Source: Polyangiaceae bacterium (GTDB taxonomy: Bacteria > Myxococcota_A > Polyangia > Polyangiales > Polyangiaceae). Taken from it: a stretch of 64,000 nucleotides of DNA. Position 1 is the stretch's first letter. Each line of letters opens with the position of its first letter. Shown here piece after piece: positions 46,016 to 53,880 of this stretch. The notes under the pieces are model-generated. The model was not told the origin of the DNA and did no database searches. It was given only the letters and a program-made list of their open reading frames with translations. The translations under genes and the position numbers were made by a program. The DNA is taken from assembly GCA_015075635.1 (NCBI GenBank), contig JABTUA010000002.1, positions 2,236,708 to 2,300,707 of the forward strand. Direction: 5' to 3'.

Positions 46016-46408
46016 ATGGAACCGACCCCGCCGCCGCGCCCGCCCCCGCCCGAAGGCCCCGTGGGTGGCTACGGCCTCGCGCTGCCGCCCGGCGTGAGCG
46101 CCGAGAGCGCGTACCAGAAGCAAGGTGGCAGCGGCGTCGAGCCGAGCGGGCTGGTGGGCCTGATCCTGGGCGTGCTCAGCTTGCCGCTCTACCTGTGCTG
46201 CGGCGGCCTCTCGCTGGTCTTGAACATTGTCGGGCTCGGCCTCGGTGTCGCCTCGCTGACCCGGGTGCGCGCTGCGCCGGATCGCTACGGCAGCCGCGCC
46301 GTGGCCATCGCCGCGGTGGTGGTCAACGGGGTGCTGTTGCTGCTGAACCTCGTGCTCATCCTGTTCGTGTTCGGGGTGATGGGCTTCGGCATGCTGAAGG
46401 GGCCGTAG
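46016..46408 (+). CDS. Small DUF4190-like membrane protein
   Basis: The 130-residue protein starts with a Pro-rich N-terminus (MEPTPPPRPPPPEGP). Two hydrophobic hairpin helices follow (LVGLILGVLSLPLYLCCGGLSLVLNIVGLGLGVASLTRV and AVAIAAVVVNGVLLLLNLVLILFVFGVMGFGML). This matches the DUF4190-type layout. It lies directly behind the glycerophosphodiesterase gene. The proline-rich part could bind a partner. The role is unknown. Confidence 0.75.
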   Translation: MEPTPPPRPPPPEGPVGGYGLALPPGVSAESAYQKQGGSGVEPSGLVGLILGVLSLPLYLCCGGLSLVLNIVGLGLGVASLTRVRAAPDRYGSRAVAIAAVVVNGVLLLLNLVLILFVFGVMGFGMLKGP

Positions 46409-46409
46409 C

Positions 46410-46799
46410 TCAGCCGAAGCCGCTGTCCGGCGGGGGCTGCGACAGACAGACCTGAGGACCGTCCGAAGCGTCGTCGGGAGGAGGCGCGAGACAGGGCTGT
46501 GGCCCCGCGTCCCCGCCGGCTGCACCGCTCGCGCCACCGCTGCCGCTGCCACCGCCGCTGGCGCCGCCGCCACCGCTCGCACCACCGCCGCTCGCACCAC
46601 CGCCGCCGCTCGCGCCGCCGGCGCCACCGCTGCTGCCGCCGGCTCCGGACACCGCCGCGCCGCCACCGCTGCCGCCGCCGTCCGAATCGCCGCCGCACGC
46701 CGAGGTCGTCACGCTGGCGACGCCCGCGCTCGCGAGCGCCATGGCGACGAAGCGCGCGCGCCGCGCCAAGATGAGCCGCTTGTTGTCCCCGTCGGTCAT
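46410..46799 (-). CDS. Gly/Ser-rich lipoprotein
   Basis: The 129-residue product has a signal region (NKRLILARRARFVAMALASAGVASVTTSAC); it contains RRxRF, so export by Tat is conceivable but unproven. A Gly/Ser/Ala linker follows (about 35-95), then a short Pro/Asp/Cys tail (PCLAPPPDDASDGPQVCLSQPPPDSGFG). No folded domain is obvious. The two tail cysteines could form a disulfide. Compare the similar small lipoprotein at 37092. Confidence 0.68.
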   Translation of the reverse strand: MTDGDNKRLILARRARFVAMALASAGVASVTTSACGGDSDGGGSGGGAAVSGAGGSSGGAGGASGGGGASGGGASGGGGASGGGSGSGGASGAAGGDAGPQPCLAPPPDDASDGPQVCLSQPPPDSGFG

Positions 46800-46885
46800 G
46801 ACTCCGCATGATGCGCCGATCCGGGCGCGATGTCACGCCTGACCACGGCGCTCGCATCCGCAGCCCGTTTCGCCCGGCGGGCGGC

Positions 46886-47185
46886 CTATCGCACCAGCAG
46901 CCGCGCCAGCTCCGCGAGCGAACGGATCCCGAGCTTCTGCATCCCCGCGTGCAGGCGCCGCGAGATTGTCGCCACGCTCACTTCCATGTCCATCGCGATC
47001 ACCTTGAGCGCCTCGCCTCGAGCCCGCCGCTCCAAGACCACGCGCTCGAGCGGCGACATCGGCTCCCCGTTCTGCCGCTCTGCCACCACGTGTCGCCGCC
47101 CGTCCACGTCGAAGAGCTCCACGATCCGCCAGCGCCCGCTCATGAGCTCGTCCCAAGTCTCTACTTCGTTCGCTTCGTCCACCAT
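46886..47185 (-). CDS. Minimal LuxR-type helix-turn-helix protein 1
   Basis: The product is 99 residues from the ATG at 47185, chosen because GGGAGGTGACA precedes it; a longer reading to 47242 would cross the neighbouring gene. The N-terminal 40 residues are acidic (EANEVETWDELMSG). The rest is a LuxR-type HTH (MSPLERVVLERRARGEALKVIAMDMEVSVATISRRLHAGMQKLGIRSLAELARLLV). No receiver or ligand domain. It starts 17 bp after a similar HTH gene on the same strand, so the two may work together or form heterodimers. Confidence 0.82.
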   Translation of the reverse strand: MVDEANEVETWDELMSGRWRIVELFDVDGRRHVVAERQNGEPMSPLERVVLERRARGEALKVIAMDMEVSVATISRRLHAGMQKLGIRSLAELARLLVR

Positions 47186-47201
47186 TGTCACCTCCCTCGA
47201 G

Positions 47202-47525
47202 TCACCGCCGTCCTGCGGGCATGCCCGCAAAGCAACGCGCAAGCTCGGCCCGCGAGGCGATGCCGAGCTTGCGAAAGATCGACTGCAGCTGGTTGGCCAC
47301 CGTGCGCGGTGACGTCCGGCGCCTGGCCGCGATGGCGGCGGTCGTCGCCCCCTCGAGCACGCACGCCACGACCTCCCGCTCCGCCTCCGTGAGCTCCCCC
47401 CGCGGCGGCGGCCGGGGAAGCGGGAAGATCAGCACCAAGAGCTCGCCCTCCCCGAGCTTCAGGCGCCGCCCCCTCAGCTCCTCGCTCCGCCCCGGTCCAC
47501 CGGCCTCCAGCGCCCCGTCCGCCAT
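47202..47525 (-). CDS. Minimal LuxR-type helix-turn-helix protein 2
   Basis: The 107-residue protein has an N-terminal region of about 40 residues (RGRRLKLGEGELLVLIFPLPRPPPRGE) that looks like a short beta-structured module. A LuxR HTH follows (LTEAEREVVACVLEGATTAAIAARRRTSPRTVANQLQSIFRKLGIASRAELARCFAG). The AAIAARR turn and recognition-helix pattern are complete. It has no receiver. Its probable promoter is in 47526-47686, and the related HTH gene follows it downstream. Targets unknown. Confidence 0.84.
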   Translation of the reverse strand: MADGALEAGGPGRSEELRGRRLKLGEGELLVLIFPLPRPPPRGELTEAEREVVACVLEGATTAAIAARRRTSPRTVANQLQSIFRKLGIASRAELARCFAGMPAGRR

Positions 47526-47686
47526 AGTGGATTAACCAGTTGCAACAATGATGCCTCACTAGTCCCTGGAGTTTTGGCAATAATTGTGGCCAAACCGCCG
47601 AGAGATCCACCAGGCAGAGAGCCAAACTGGCTCTACCAGTTCGCGGTCGCGGGCTTCGCAGGCGAAGCGCGCTTCACGGCGGCGGC
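47526..47686. promoter_or_regulatory. Lower-GC intergenic region with inverted repeats
   Basis: This 161-bp gap before the HTH operon is visibly less GC-rich than the rest of the window. It holds TTTGGC/GCCAAA arms around a 10-bp spacer (47573-47594), GTTGCAAC (47540-47547) and AGAGCCA/TGGCTCT arms around AAC (47618-47634). The flavin-reductase gene ends here and the HTH gene starts here, so it may hold the end of one transcript and the promoter and operator of the next. No clear -10/-35 pair was seen. Confidence 0.5.
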
Positions 47687-48394
47687 TCAATGCCCTTCGG
47701 TGACCACCCGCTCGCGCGGGATCGAGAGCTCCGCCGTCAGCTTCGCGACGCACTCCGCCACCATCTCGCTGACGCCACACACGTAGATCCGAGCGTCTGG
47801 GTGCGGAACGACGACATCGGCCAGGTGATCCTGCACGCGGCCGCGCGCGCCCGTCCAACCGTTCTGGGGTTGGCTGAGCGTAGCCATGTAGCGGAAGCGT
47901 GGCTGGCTCTCGGACAGCGCTTCGAGCTCTGCGCGCCATAGGATCTCCGTCTCCGTCCGCGCCCCGAACAGCACGACCAGAGGAAAGTCCCCGCCGGCCA
48001 GCGCCGACTGGAGCATCGCCCGGAGCGGCGCCAGCCCGGTGCCGGTCCCGACGTAGATCTCGGGCGGCCCCGCCGGCTCCTGGCGTACGAACGTGCCCTT
48101 TGGTCCGAAGACCTCGACGCTGCCGCCGACCACCAAGTCGTCGAGCACGCCGCCGCCCGAGCCACGCAAGACCGCCAGCTCGAACAGGCCCGGACGCTCG
48201 GGGTCGGGCGCGCTGGCGATCGAGTAGGGCATGCGCTTCGCTTCGCCCGGCAGGCCCACTTCGACGTATTGCCCCGGCACCCAATCGATGGGGTCGGGGC
48301 CGCGCGTGGCCAGCGAGAGGCCTCGCACACGCGGCGACAGCATCGACTGCGCCACGACCTCTGCCCTGAACGGACGTGGCTCCGACAAGCTCAT
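47687..48394 (-). CDS. FAD/NAD(P)H oxidoreductase, ferredoxin-NADP reductase family
   Basis: The product is 235 residues from the ATG at 48394 (MSLSEPRPFRAEV). It shows the flavin-binding RMPYSIASAP (RxYS), the NAD(P) pocket YVGTGTGLAPLRAML, the adenosine-binding LFGARTETEILWRAELEAL, and the terminal PHPDARIYVCGVSEMV. This is the two-domain FNR fold without an iron-sulfur domain. It could reduce a ferredoxin, flavodoxin or haem protein partner. It faces the biotin carboxylase gene, with 69 bp between the starts. Confidence 0.88.
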   Translation of the reverse strand: MSLSEPRPFRAEVVAQSMLSPRVRGLSLATRGPDPIDWVPGQYVEVGLPGEAKRMPYSIASAPDPERPGLFELAVLRGSGGGVLDDLVVGGSVEVFGPKGTFVRQEPAGPPEIYVGTGTGLAPLRAMLQSALAGGDFPLVVLFGARTETEILWRAELEALSESQPRFRYMATLSQPQNGWTGARGRVQDHLADVVVPHPDARIYVCGVSEMVAECVAKLTAELSIPRERVVTEGH

Positions 48395-48463
48395 GAGGCG
48401 CCCTAATAGTCCAAGGCGCTCCTGCCCTGCAACGTCGCTCTCCGTGGTAGCCTCCGCCGCGTC

Positions 48464-50443
48464 ATGCGACCGATTTCCAAGCTCCTGATCGCGAATCGCG
48501 GCGAGATCGCGCTGCGCATCCAGCGCACGGCGAGGCAAATGGGTATTGGTACCGTCGCGGTCTTCTCGGACGCCGACGCGGCTGCCCCCTTCGTGCGCGC
48601 CTCCGATCAGGCCGTGCGCCTCGGGCCCGCGCCGAGCGCGGACAGCTATCTCCGCATCGATCGCATCGTGGAGGCCGCCCGGAGGAGCGGCGCCGACGCC
48701 GTCCACCCGGGCTTCGGCTTTTTGGCGGAGAACGCCGCCTTCGCCCGAGCTTGTGCCGGCGCCGGCCTGATCTTCGTCGGGCCCGGCGAGAGGGCCATCG
48801 CAGACATGGGCTCCAAGAAGGCCGCCAAGCGCCTGGTCGCCGCGGCGGGCGTGCCCGTGGTGCCGGGCGCGGAGCCCGACGACCAGTCCGTCGAGTCCAT
48901 CGCCGAGCACGCGACCCGCGTGGGGTTCCCGCTCTTGCTCAAGGCCAGCGCGGGCGGCGGTGGCAAGGGCATGCGGGTCGTCGGCCGCGCCGACGCACTG
49001 ATCGACGCCATCGAGGGCGCCAAACGCGAGGCCAAGAGCGCGTTCGGCGACGACACGCTCTTGATCGAGAAGTACATCGAACGGCCGCGCCACGTGGAGA
49101 TCCAGATCCTCGGCGACCGGCACGGCAACCTGGTTCACCTGTTCGAGCGCGAGTGCTCCATCCAGCGCCGGCACCAGAAGATCGTCGAAGAGTCTCCGTC
49201 GCCTGCGCTGAACGCCGAGCTCCGCGCCCGGATGGGCGCTGCTGCCGTGGCCGTGGGCAAGGCTGTCGGCTACGAGAACGCCGGCACCGTCGAGCTCATC
49301 CTGGGCCAAGACGGCGCGTTCTACTTCCTGGAGGTCAACACGCGGCTCCAGGTCGAGCATCCGGTGACCGAGTGCGTGACGGGCATCGACATCGTGCGCG
49401 AGCAGCTGCTGATCGCGCAGGGCGAGCCGCTCTCGTTCCGCCAAGAAGAGCTGACGCAGCAGGGGCACGCCATCGAGTGCCGCCTCTACGCCGAGGACGC
49501 CGACAACCACTTCCTGCCGACCACCGGCACGCTGGTGGACTGGCACGTGCCCGAGATGCCGGGCCTGCGCGTGGACTCCGGCGTCGAGCAGGGCTCCGAG
49601 GTCGGCATCCACTACGACCCGATGCTGGCCAAGGTGATCGTTCACGCTCCCAGCCGCGCGGAGGCAACGCAGAAGATGCTCGGCGCGCTCGCGGGGCTGG
49701 CCGCCGAGGGCCTGGTCACCAACCGGGAGTTCCTGATGCGCGTGCTCGCCCACCCGGAGTTCCGCGCGGGCGCCACGCACACGCACTTCATCGAGCAGCA
49801 CCTGTCCGAGCGTCCGTCGGACCCGACCCGCGCCGAGCGCGAGCGCTGGGCGGCCGTCGCCGCGACACTGGCGGGCCGCGCGGAGCGCACCCGCGAGCGC
49901 ACTCTGCCGGGCGTCGAGCCCGGCTTCCGCAACAACCGCTCGAGCCGCGAGTGGGTCGAGTATCGACTGGCGGATCGGCACGTCAAGGTCGAATACGCGG
50001 GGCTCTCAGGCGGCAAGCTGGCCATCTGCTTCGACGGCAGCGAGCACGTGGTGAGGGAGATCGCCTGCGCGGGACGGCACGTCTCCTTCGAGGACGAGAC
50101 GGGCCTGCGCCACGTCTTCCGCGTGAGCGCGCGCGGGGATCATTGGTTCGTCCACGCGCGCTCGGGCTCGTTCACGCTGGTCGAGCTGCCACGCTTCCCG
50201 GAGAAGCAGCTCTCGGCCGCGCCCGGCGCGTGCGTGGCGCCGATGCCGGGGAAGGTCGTCAAGGTGGTGGCGCTCGAAGGCACCGCCGTGAACGCGGGCG
50301 ACGTGCTGCTGGTGCTCGAGGCCATGAAGATGGAGCACTCCGTCAAGGCCCCCGAGGCAGGGATCGTGAAGGAGCTCCTCGTCTCCGAAGGCGAGCAGGT
50401 CGAGGCCGACGCAGTGCTGGCCGTGGTGGGGCCGGTCGAGTGA
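48464..50443 (+). CDS. Acyl-CoA carboxylase, biotin carboxylase/biotin carrier (alpha) subunit
   Basis: The 659-residue protein carries both catalytic carboxylation and biotin-carrier functions. The N-terminal ATP-grasp biotin carboxylase has ANRGEIALRI, KASAGGGGKGMRVV, EKYIERPRHVEIQILGD and the LEVNTRLQVEHPVTE block. A BT-like middle region follows, then the biotinyl domain with the lysine in EAMKMEH (K622). The layout is that of MccA/PccA-type alpha subunits. Its likely partner is the carboxyltransferase at 33398, although the two are 13 kb apart. The next gene's GTG overlaps its stop (GTGA). The acyl-CoA substrate could be methylcrotonoyl, propionyl or geranoyl. Confidence 0.93.
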   Translation: MRPISKLLIANRGEIALRIQRTARQMGIGTVAVFSDADAAAPFVRASDQAVRLGPAPSADSYLRIDRIVEAARRSGADAVHPGFGFLAENAAFARACAGAGLIFVGPGERAIADMGSKKAAKRLVAAAGVPVVPGAEPDDQSVESIAEHATRVGFPLLLKASAGGGGKGMRVVGRADALIDAIEGAKREAKSAFGDDTLLIEKYIERPRHVEIQILGDRHGNLVHLFERECSIQRRHQKIVEESPSPALNAELRARMGAAAVAVGKAVGYENAGTVELILGQDGAFYFLEVNTRLQVEHPVTECVTGIDIVREQLLIAQGEPLSFRQEELTQQGHAIECRLYAEDADNHFLPTTGTLVDWHVPEMPGLRVDSGVEQGSEVGIHYDPMLAKVIVHAPSRAEATQKMLGALAGLAAEGLVTNREFLMRVLAHPEFRAGATHTHFIEQHLSERPSDPTRAERERWAAVAATLAGRAERTRERTLPGVEPGFRNNRSSREWVEYRLADRHVKVEYAGLSGGKLAICFDGSEHVVREIACAGRHVSFEDETGLRHVFRVSARGDHWFVHARSGSFTLVELPRFPEKQLSAAPGACVAPMPGKVVKVVALEGTAVNAGDVLLVLEAMKMEHSVKAPEAGIVKELLVSEGEQVEADAVLAVVGPVE

Positions 50444-51666
50444 GCCGCCGGCTGGCCGCCTCGCTGGCTCTGCTCGCGGCGGCCTGCGGGCAGGACGAGC
50501 GCGCCGTTCCGCTGGTGCCAATCTGCGACCAGCTGACGGAAGCCTGCACGGCGGCGCCCGCCCAGGGGCCCGCGTTCTCCCCTCCGATCCAGGTCGCGCC
50601 GTCCGGCTCGCTGCCGTCCGAGGTCGAGTCGCAGCGCTCGCACAACAACCTGGACATCGCCTGGTTCGGCGGGCGGCTCTATTTCGCCTTCCGCACCGCG
50701 CCGCATCACTTCGCCGGCCCGGACACGGTGCTCTACGTCGTCAGCACCGAAGACCAACGGAGCTGGCGCTTCGAGACCAAGGTCGTGCTGGGCCGCGACG
50801 TGCGCGAGCCGCGCTTCCTGGACGTGAGCGGGCGGCTCTACCTCTACTTCGCGGTGCTGGGCACGAACCCGCTGGCCTTCGAGCCCGAGGGCGCCCGCGT
50901 CATCGAGCGGGTCGGTGACGCGAAGTGGACCGCCCCCGAGGCCATCTTCGACGCCGGCTTCATCCCCTGGCGAGCGCGCAACATCGACGAAGTCGGCTAC
51001 CTGATCGGCTACACCGGCGGCGAGAACATCTACCAGGGCACCGAGCCCAGCGTGGACGTCCATTTCCTGAAGACGCACGACGGGCGGAGCTTCGAGCCGG
51101 TGGTCGCGGACCAACCCGTGGTGCTGAAGGGCGGCGGCTCGGAGACGGACTTCGCGTTCCTGGACGACGGCGCGCTGGTCGCGGTGAGCCGCAACGAGCT
51201 CGGGGACGAGGACCGCTGGGGCTCGAAGATCTGTCGGGCCGAGGCAGGAGATCTCGGGACGTGGACTTGCAAGCCCGATCCCAAGAAGTACGACTCGCCG
51301 CTGGTCTTCCGGCAGGGCGCCGACGTCTGGCTGATCGGGCGCAGGCAGCTCGCCAACGACGGCAACTACGATCTGTTCCAGACCGAGCTCTCCGCCGAGG
51401 CGCAGACCAGCGCCTACGAGGCCGCGTACTGGAAGACACCGAAGCGCTGCTCGCTCTGGAAGGTGGATCCCGTGGCTTTGACGGTGGGCTTCGTGCTCGA
51501 TCTGCCGTCCAATGGCGACACCTGCTTCGCCAGCGCAGTGCTGCTCCGCGACAAGAGCTTGCTGGTCTACAACTACACCTCTCCGCTCGATGGCAAGGAG
51601 CTGAGCTGGCTCGCCGGGCAGCAGAATCCGACGCTGATCTACCAGCTGAGTCTCACCGTACCTTGA
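50440..51666 (+). CDS. Lipoprotein with sialidase/beta-propeller-like domain
   Basis: The 408-residue lipoprotein starts from GTG at 50440 (VSRRLAASLALLAAAC). The mature part has repeated beta elements suggestive of a five- or six-bladed propeller (NNLDIAWFGGRLYFAFRTAPHHFAGPDTVLYVVSTEDQRSWRFETKVVLG, DVREPRFLDVSGRLYLYFAVLG, DDGALVAVSRNELGDEDRWGSKICR, ADVWLIGRRQLANDGNYDLF). The SxDxxxW spacing resembles BNR/Asp-box sialidase repeats or glycosidase family 43/117. The gene is joined to the biotin carboxylase by a 4-bp overlap, an odd pairing of a cytosolic and an exported protein. Function unknown. Confidence 0.85.
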   Translation: MSRRLAASLALLAAACGQDERAVPLVPICDQLTEACTAAPAQGPAFSPPIQVAPSGSLPSEVESQRSHNNLDIAWFGGRLYFAFRTAPHHFAGPDTVLYVVSTEDQRSWRFETKVVLGRDVREPRFLDVSGRLYLYFAVLGTNPLAFEPEGARVIERVGDAKWTAPEAIFDAGFIPWRARNIDEVGYLIGYTGGENIYQGTEPSVDVHFLKTHDGRSFEPVVADQPVVLKGGGSETDFAFLDDGALVAVSRNELGDEDRWGSKICRAEAGDLGTWTCKPDPKKYDSPLVFRQGADVWLIGRRQLANDGNYDLFQTELSAEAQTSAYEAAYWKTPKRCSLWKVDPVALTVGFVLDLPSNGDTCFASAVLLRDKSLLVYNYTSPLDGKELSWLAGQQNPTLIYQLSLTVP

Positions 51667-51667
51667 C

Positions 51668-52621
51668 CTACTTGGGCTTCGGCGCCGGCTTCTTCCCCTT
51701 CGGCGCGACGACCTTCTTGATCGTCTTCTTGATCAGGCGGTCCGCCTTGTACTCCTCGACCCGGACGAGCTCGCCCTCCTCGTCCTCGAAGTAGCTCCAG
51801 GTCCCTTCCTTCTTGCCGGCCTTGAAGCTGCCCTCGAGCTCCTTGACGCCGTTCGGGTGCCAGCGGGTCACCTTTCCTTCGCGCTGTCCCGCGACGAGCT
51901 CGCTCTCTTCGAGCTTCGTGCCGTCCTCTCGATGGAAGGTCCACACGCCCGTACGCTGGTCCTGGTCGTACTTGCCCTCGCGCTCCAGCTTGCCGTTCTC
52001 GCGGAAGGCGCGGGACTGCCCGTGCTTCACCCCACCGCGGTACTCCGTCTCCTCCGCCAGCTCGCCGCTCGGGTGCCACTTGCGAGCCACCCCGTGGATC
52101 CCGCCCTCCCGGTACTCGGCCTCCTCGACCTTCTGTCCGGCGTCGTTGAAGCGGATCTGCTTGCCCGACTCCTTTCCGCCCCGAAGCTCTCCCTCGCTGG
52201 CCTTCTGACCGTTCGGGTGCCAGGTGACGCGACGCCCGTCGAGCTTACCGTTCTTGTAAGTCCCCTCCTCCATCTGCTGTCCGCTCGGGAAGAAGACCAC
52301 GTAGCGGCCTTGCTCGACGCCGCCCACGAAGGAGAAGCCCCTGGCCTTCTTTCCGTCCGGATGAAACTCGACGAACGGCCCGTGCTTCTTGCCGTCCGGG
52401 CGCTCGCACCAGAGCGCCTTGTCCGCGGGCGGCTCCGCACCCTTGAGCGCGGTCCCCTCGGGACACGGCTTGGCCTGCTTCCACCAAGGAACGTCGGCGG
52501 CCGGCGCGGTCGCGCTCGCCGCTCGGGCGGGCGCCTCCGTGGCCTCGGCGTGAGCCGGAGGCGCCGAGCTCGAGCCACCGCATCCAACCAGGAGGACTCC
52601 CCATACGAATACGCTGCGCAT
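51668..52621 (-). CDS. MORN/YwqK-type repeat lipoprotein
   Basis: The product is 317 residues from the ATG at 52621 (MRSVFVWGVLLVGC). After an Ala/Pro linker and a short Cys stretch, the protein is made of roughly ten repeats of 20-25 residues of the kind HPDGKKxRGxxFxxG, YKNGKLDGRRVTWHPNGQKASEGELRGGK and YREGGIHGVARKWHPSGELAEETEY. This is the toxin-antitoxin YwqK or MORN-repeat pattern. Such repeats form an open beta-sheet surface, and many are secreted or outer-membrane proteins. The C-terminus is Lys-rich. It lies next to a membrane-bound kinase gene on the same strand. Confidence 0.88.
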   Translation of the reverse strand: MRSVFVWGVLLVGCGGSSSAPPAHAEATEAPARAASATAPAADVPWWKQAKPCPEGTALKGAEPPADKALWCERPDGKKHGPFVEFHPDGKKARGFSFVGGVEQGRYVVFFPSGQQMEEGTYKNGKLDGRRVTWHPNGQKASEGELRGGKESGKQIRFNDAGQKVEEAEYREGGIHGVARKWHPSGELAEETEYRGGVKHGQSRAFRENGKLEREGKYDQDQRTGVWTFHREDGTKLEESELVAGQREGKVTRWHPNGVKELEGSFKAGKKEGTWSYFEDEEGELVRVEEYKADRLIKKTIKKVVAPKGKKPAPKPK

Positions 52622-52665
52622 GCACCGAGGGTAGTACCCCCACGCGCGCGATTGAAGGCTGGCCG

Positions 52666-53814
52666 TCACGAGCCGGCGGGCACCGGCTCGACGACCGGTT
52701 CGGGGAGCGCGCGCTCCGCCGAGCGCCAGCGCCAGACCAAGACGACGGCGACGATCAGCACCAGGAGCGCTAGCACGCTCACCCCGACGGCGACGAAGAG
52801 CAGCGGGTTCTTCGCGGGTGCGGGCGCGCGCCGCGCGGCGGCCAGGAGCTCGATGGGCTGCACGCGCGTCGGCTCGGCGCCGGAGGGCGGACCCAAGAGC
52901 TGGGTCGGCACTTGTCCGGACGGCAGCGCGGACTCCGGTGTCCCGAACCCACGCGGCGCGAGCGGCTCCGAGGCGAGCCGCGGCGAGAGCCGCTCGAGCT
53001 CCGCCAGCATCTCTTGGCCATTCGCGAAGCGCGCCTCCGGGCTCTTCTCGGTGGCGCGGCGGATGAGCCGGCCGAGCACCGAGCGCTCGACCACCTCCGG
53101 CAGCGGCACCAGCTCCTTCGCGAGCTGAGCCTGCGCGGCCTCCATCGGCGTGCCGCGCACGATCGGGTGTCCGCACAGCATCTCGGCCAGCATCATGCCC
53201 ACCGCGTACAGATCCATGCTCGGGTGCGGCGGCTTGCCCAGGATCTGGTCGGGCGGCATGTAGCGCGGAGTGCCGATGACCATGCCCGCGGCGGTGAGCG
53301 GTGTGCTCTCGGCGCCCTTGGCGATGCCGAAATCGAGCACCTTCACGAAGTCCGTCTCGCCGGCGTACGTGCACAGGAACACGTTGCCGGGCTTCATGTC
53401 CCGGTGCACCACGCCCATGGCGTGGGCCTCCATCAAGCTCTTCAGGATCTGCGCCGCGATCCGCGCCGCCCGCTGCTCGGCGACGGGCCCTTCGCGCTTC
53501 AGCACGGCCTCGAGCGTCTCCCCGGACAGGAGCTCGTAGACGATGAAAGGGCTCGGCCGGTGCCCGAGATCGAAGTCGAGCAAGTGCACCGTGTTCGGAT
53601 GGCGGAGCTGGCGCGCCAGCTCGGCCTCACGCGCGAAGCGCTGCTCGCCGGCCGCGTCCACGCTGTCCTGGCTCATGATCTTGACCGCCACCTCGCGCCC
53701 GATGCGCAGCTCCGTGGCGCGGAAGACCTGGCTGAAGCCGCCGTGACCGATCTCCGCGTCGAGACGGTAGCGCTGAGCGAGCACCATGCCCGGAGCCGGA
53801 ATGACCTGTTCCAC
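52666..53814 (-). CDS. Membrane-bound Ser/Thr protein kinase
   Basis: The 382-residue kinase starts with GTG at 53814. The N-terminal 280 residues are a complete Hanks-type domain: glycine loop GHGGFSQVF, K45, HRDMKPGN (137-144), DFG (161-163), and the GTPRYMPPDQ activation segment. A Pro-rich linker follows, then one membrane helix (about 337-361) and a short acidic/Pro tail outside. Unlike many such kinases it has no PASTA or other sensor domain at the C-terminus, so any external sensing would use a partner. It sits beside two lipoprotein genes and is divergent from the GH94-like gene. Confidence 0.92.
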   Translation of the reverse strand: MEQVIPAPGMVLAQRYRLDAEIGHGGFSQVFRATELRIGREVAVKIMSQDSVDAAGEQRFAREAELARQLRHPNTVHLLDFDLGHRPSPFIVYELLSGETLEAVLKREGPVAEQRAARIAAQILKSLMEAHAMGVVHRDMKPGNVFLCTYAGETDFVKVLDFGIAKGAESTPLTAAGMVIGTPRYMPPDQILGKPPHPSMDLYAVGMMLAEMLCGHPIVRGTPMEAAQAQLAKELVPLPEVVERSVLGRLIRRATEKSPEARFANGQEMLAELERLSPRLASEPLAPRGFGTPESALPSGQVPTQLLGPPSGAEPTRVQPIELLAAARRAPAPAKNPLLFVAVGVSVLALLVLIVAVVLVWRWRSAERALPEPVVEPVPAGS

Positions 53815-53880
53815 GCGGGTCCGAGCTAGCGCCTCCCGAGAGCGCGACGCAAGCGCTTCGCTCCGCTAGCATCGGCCCCG

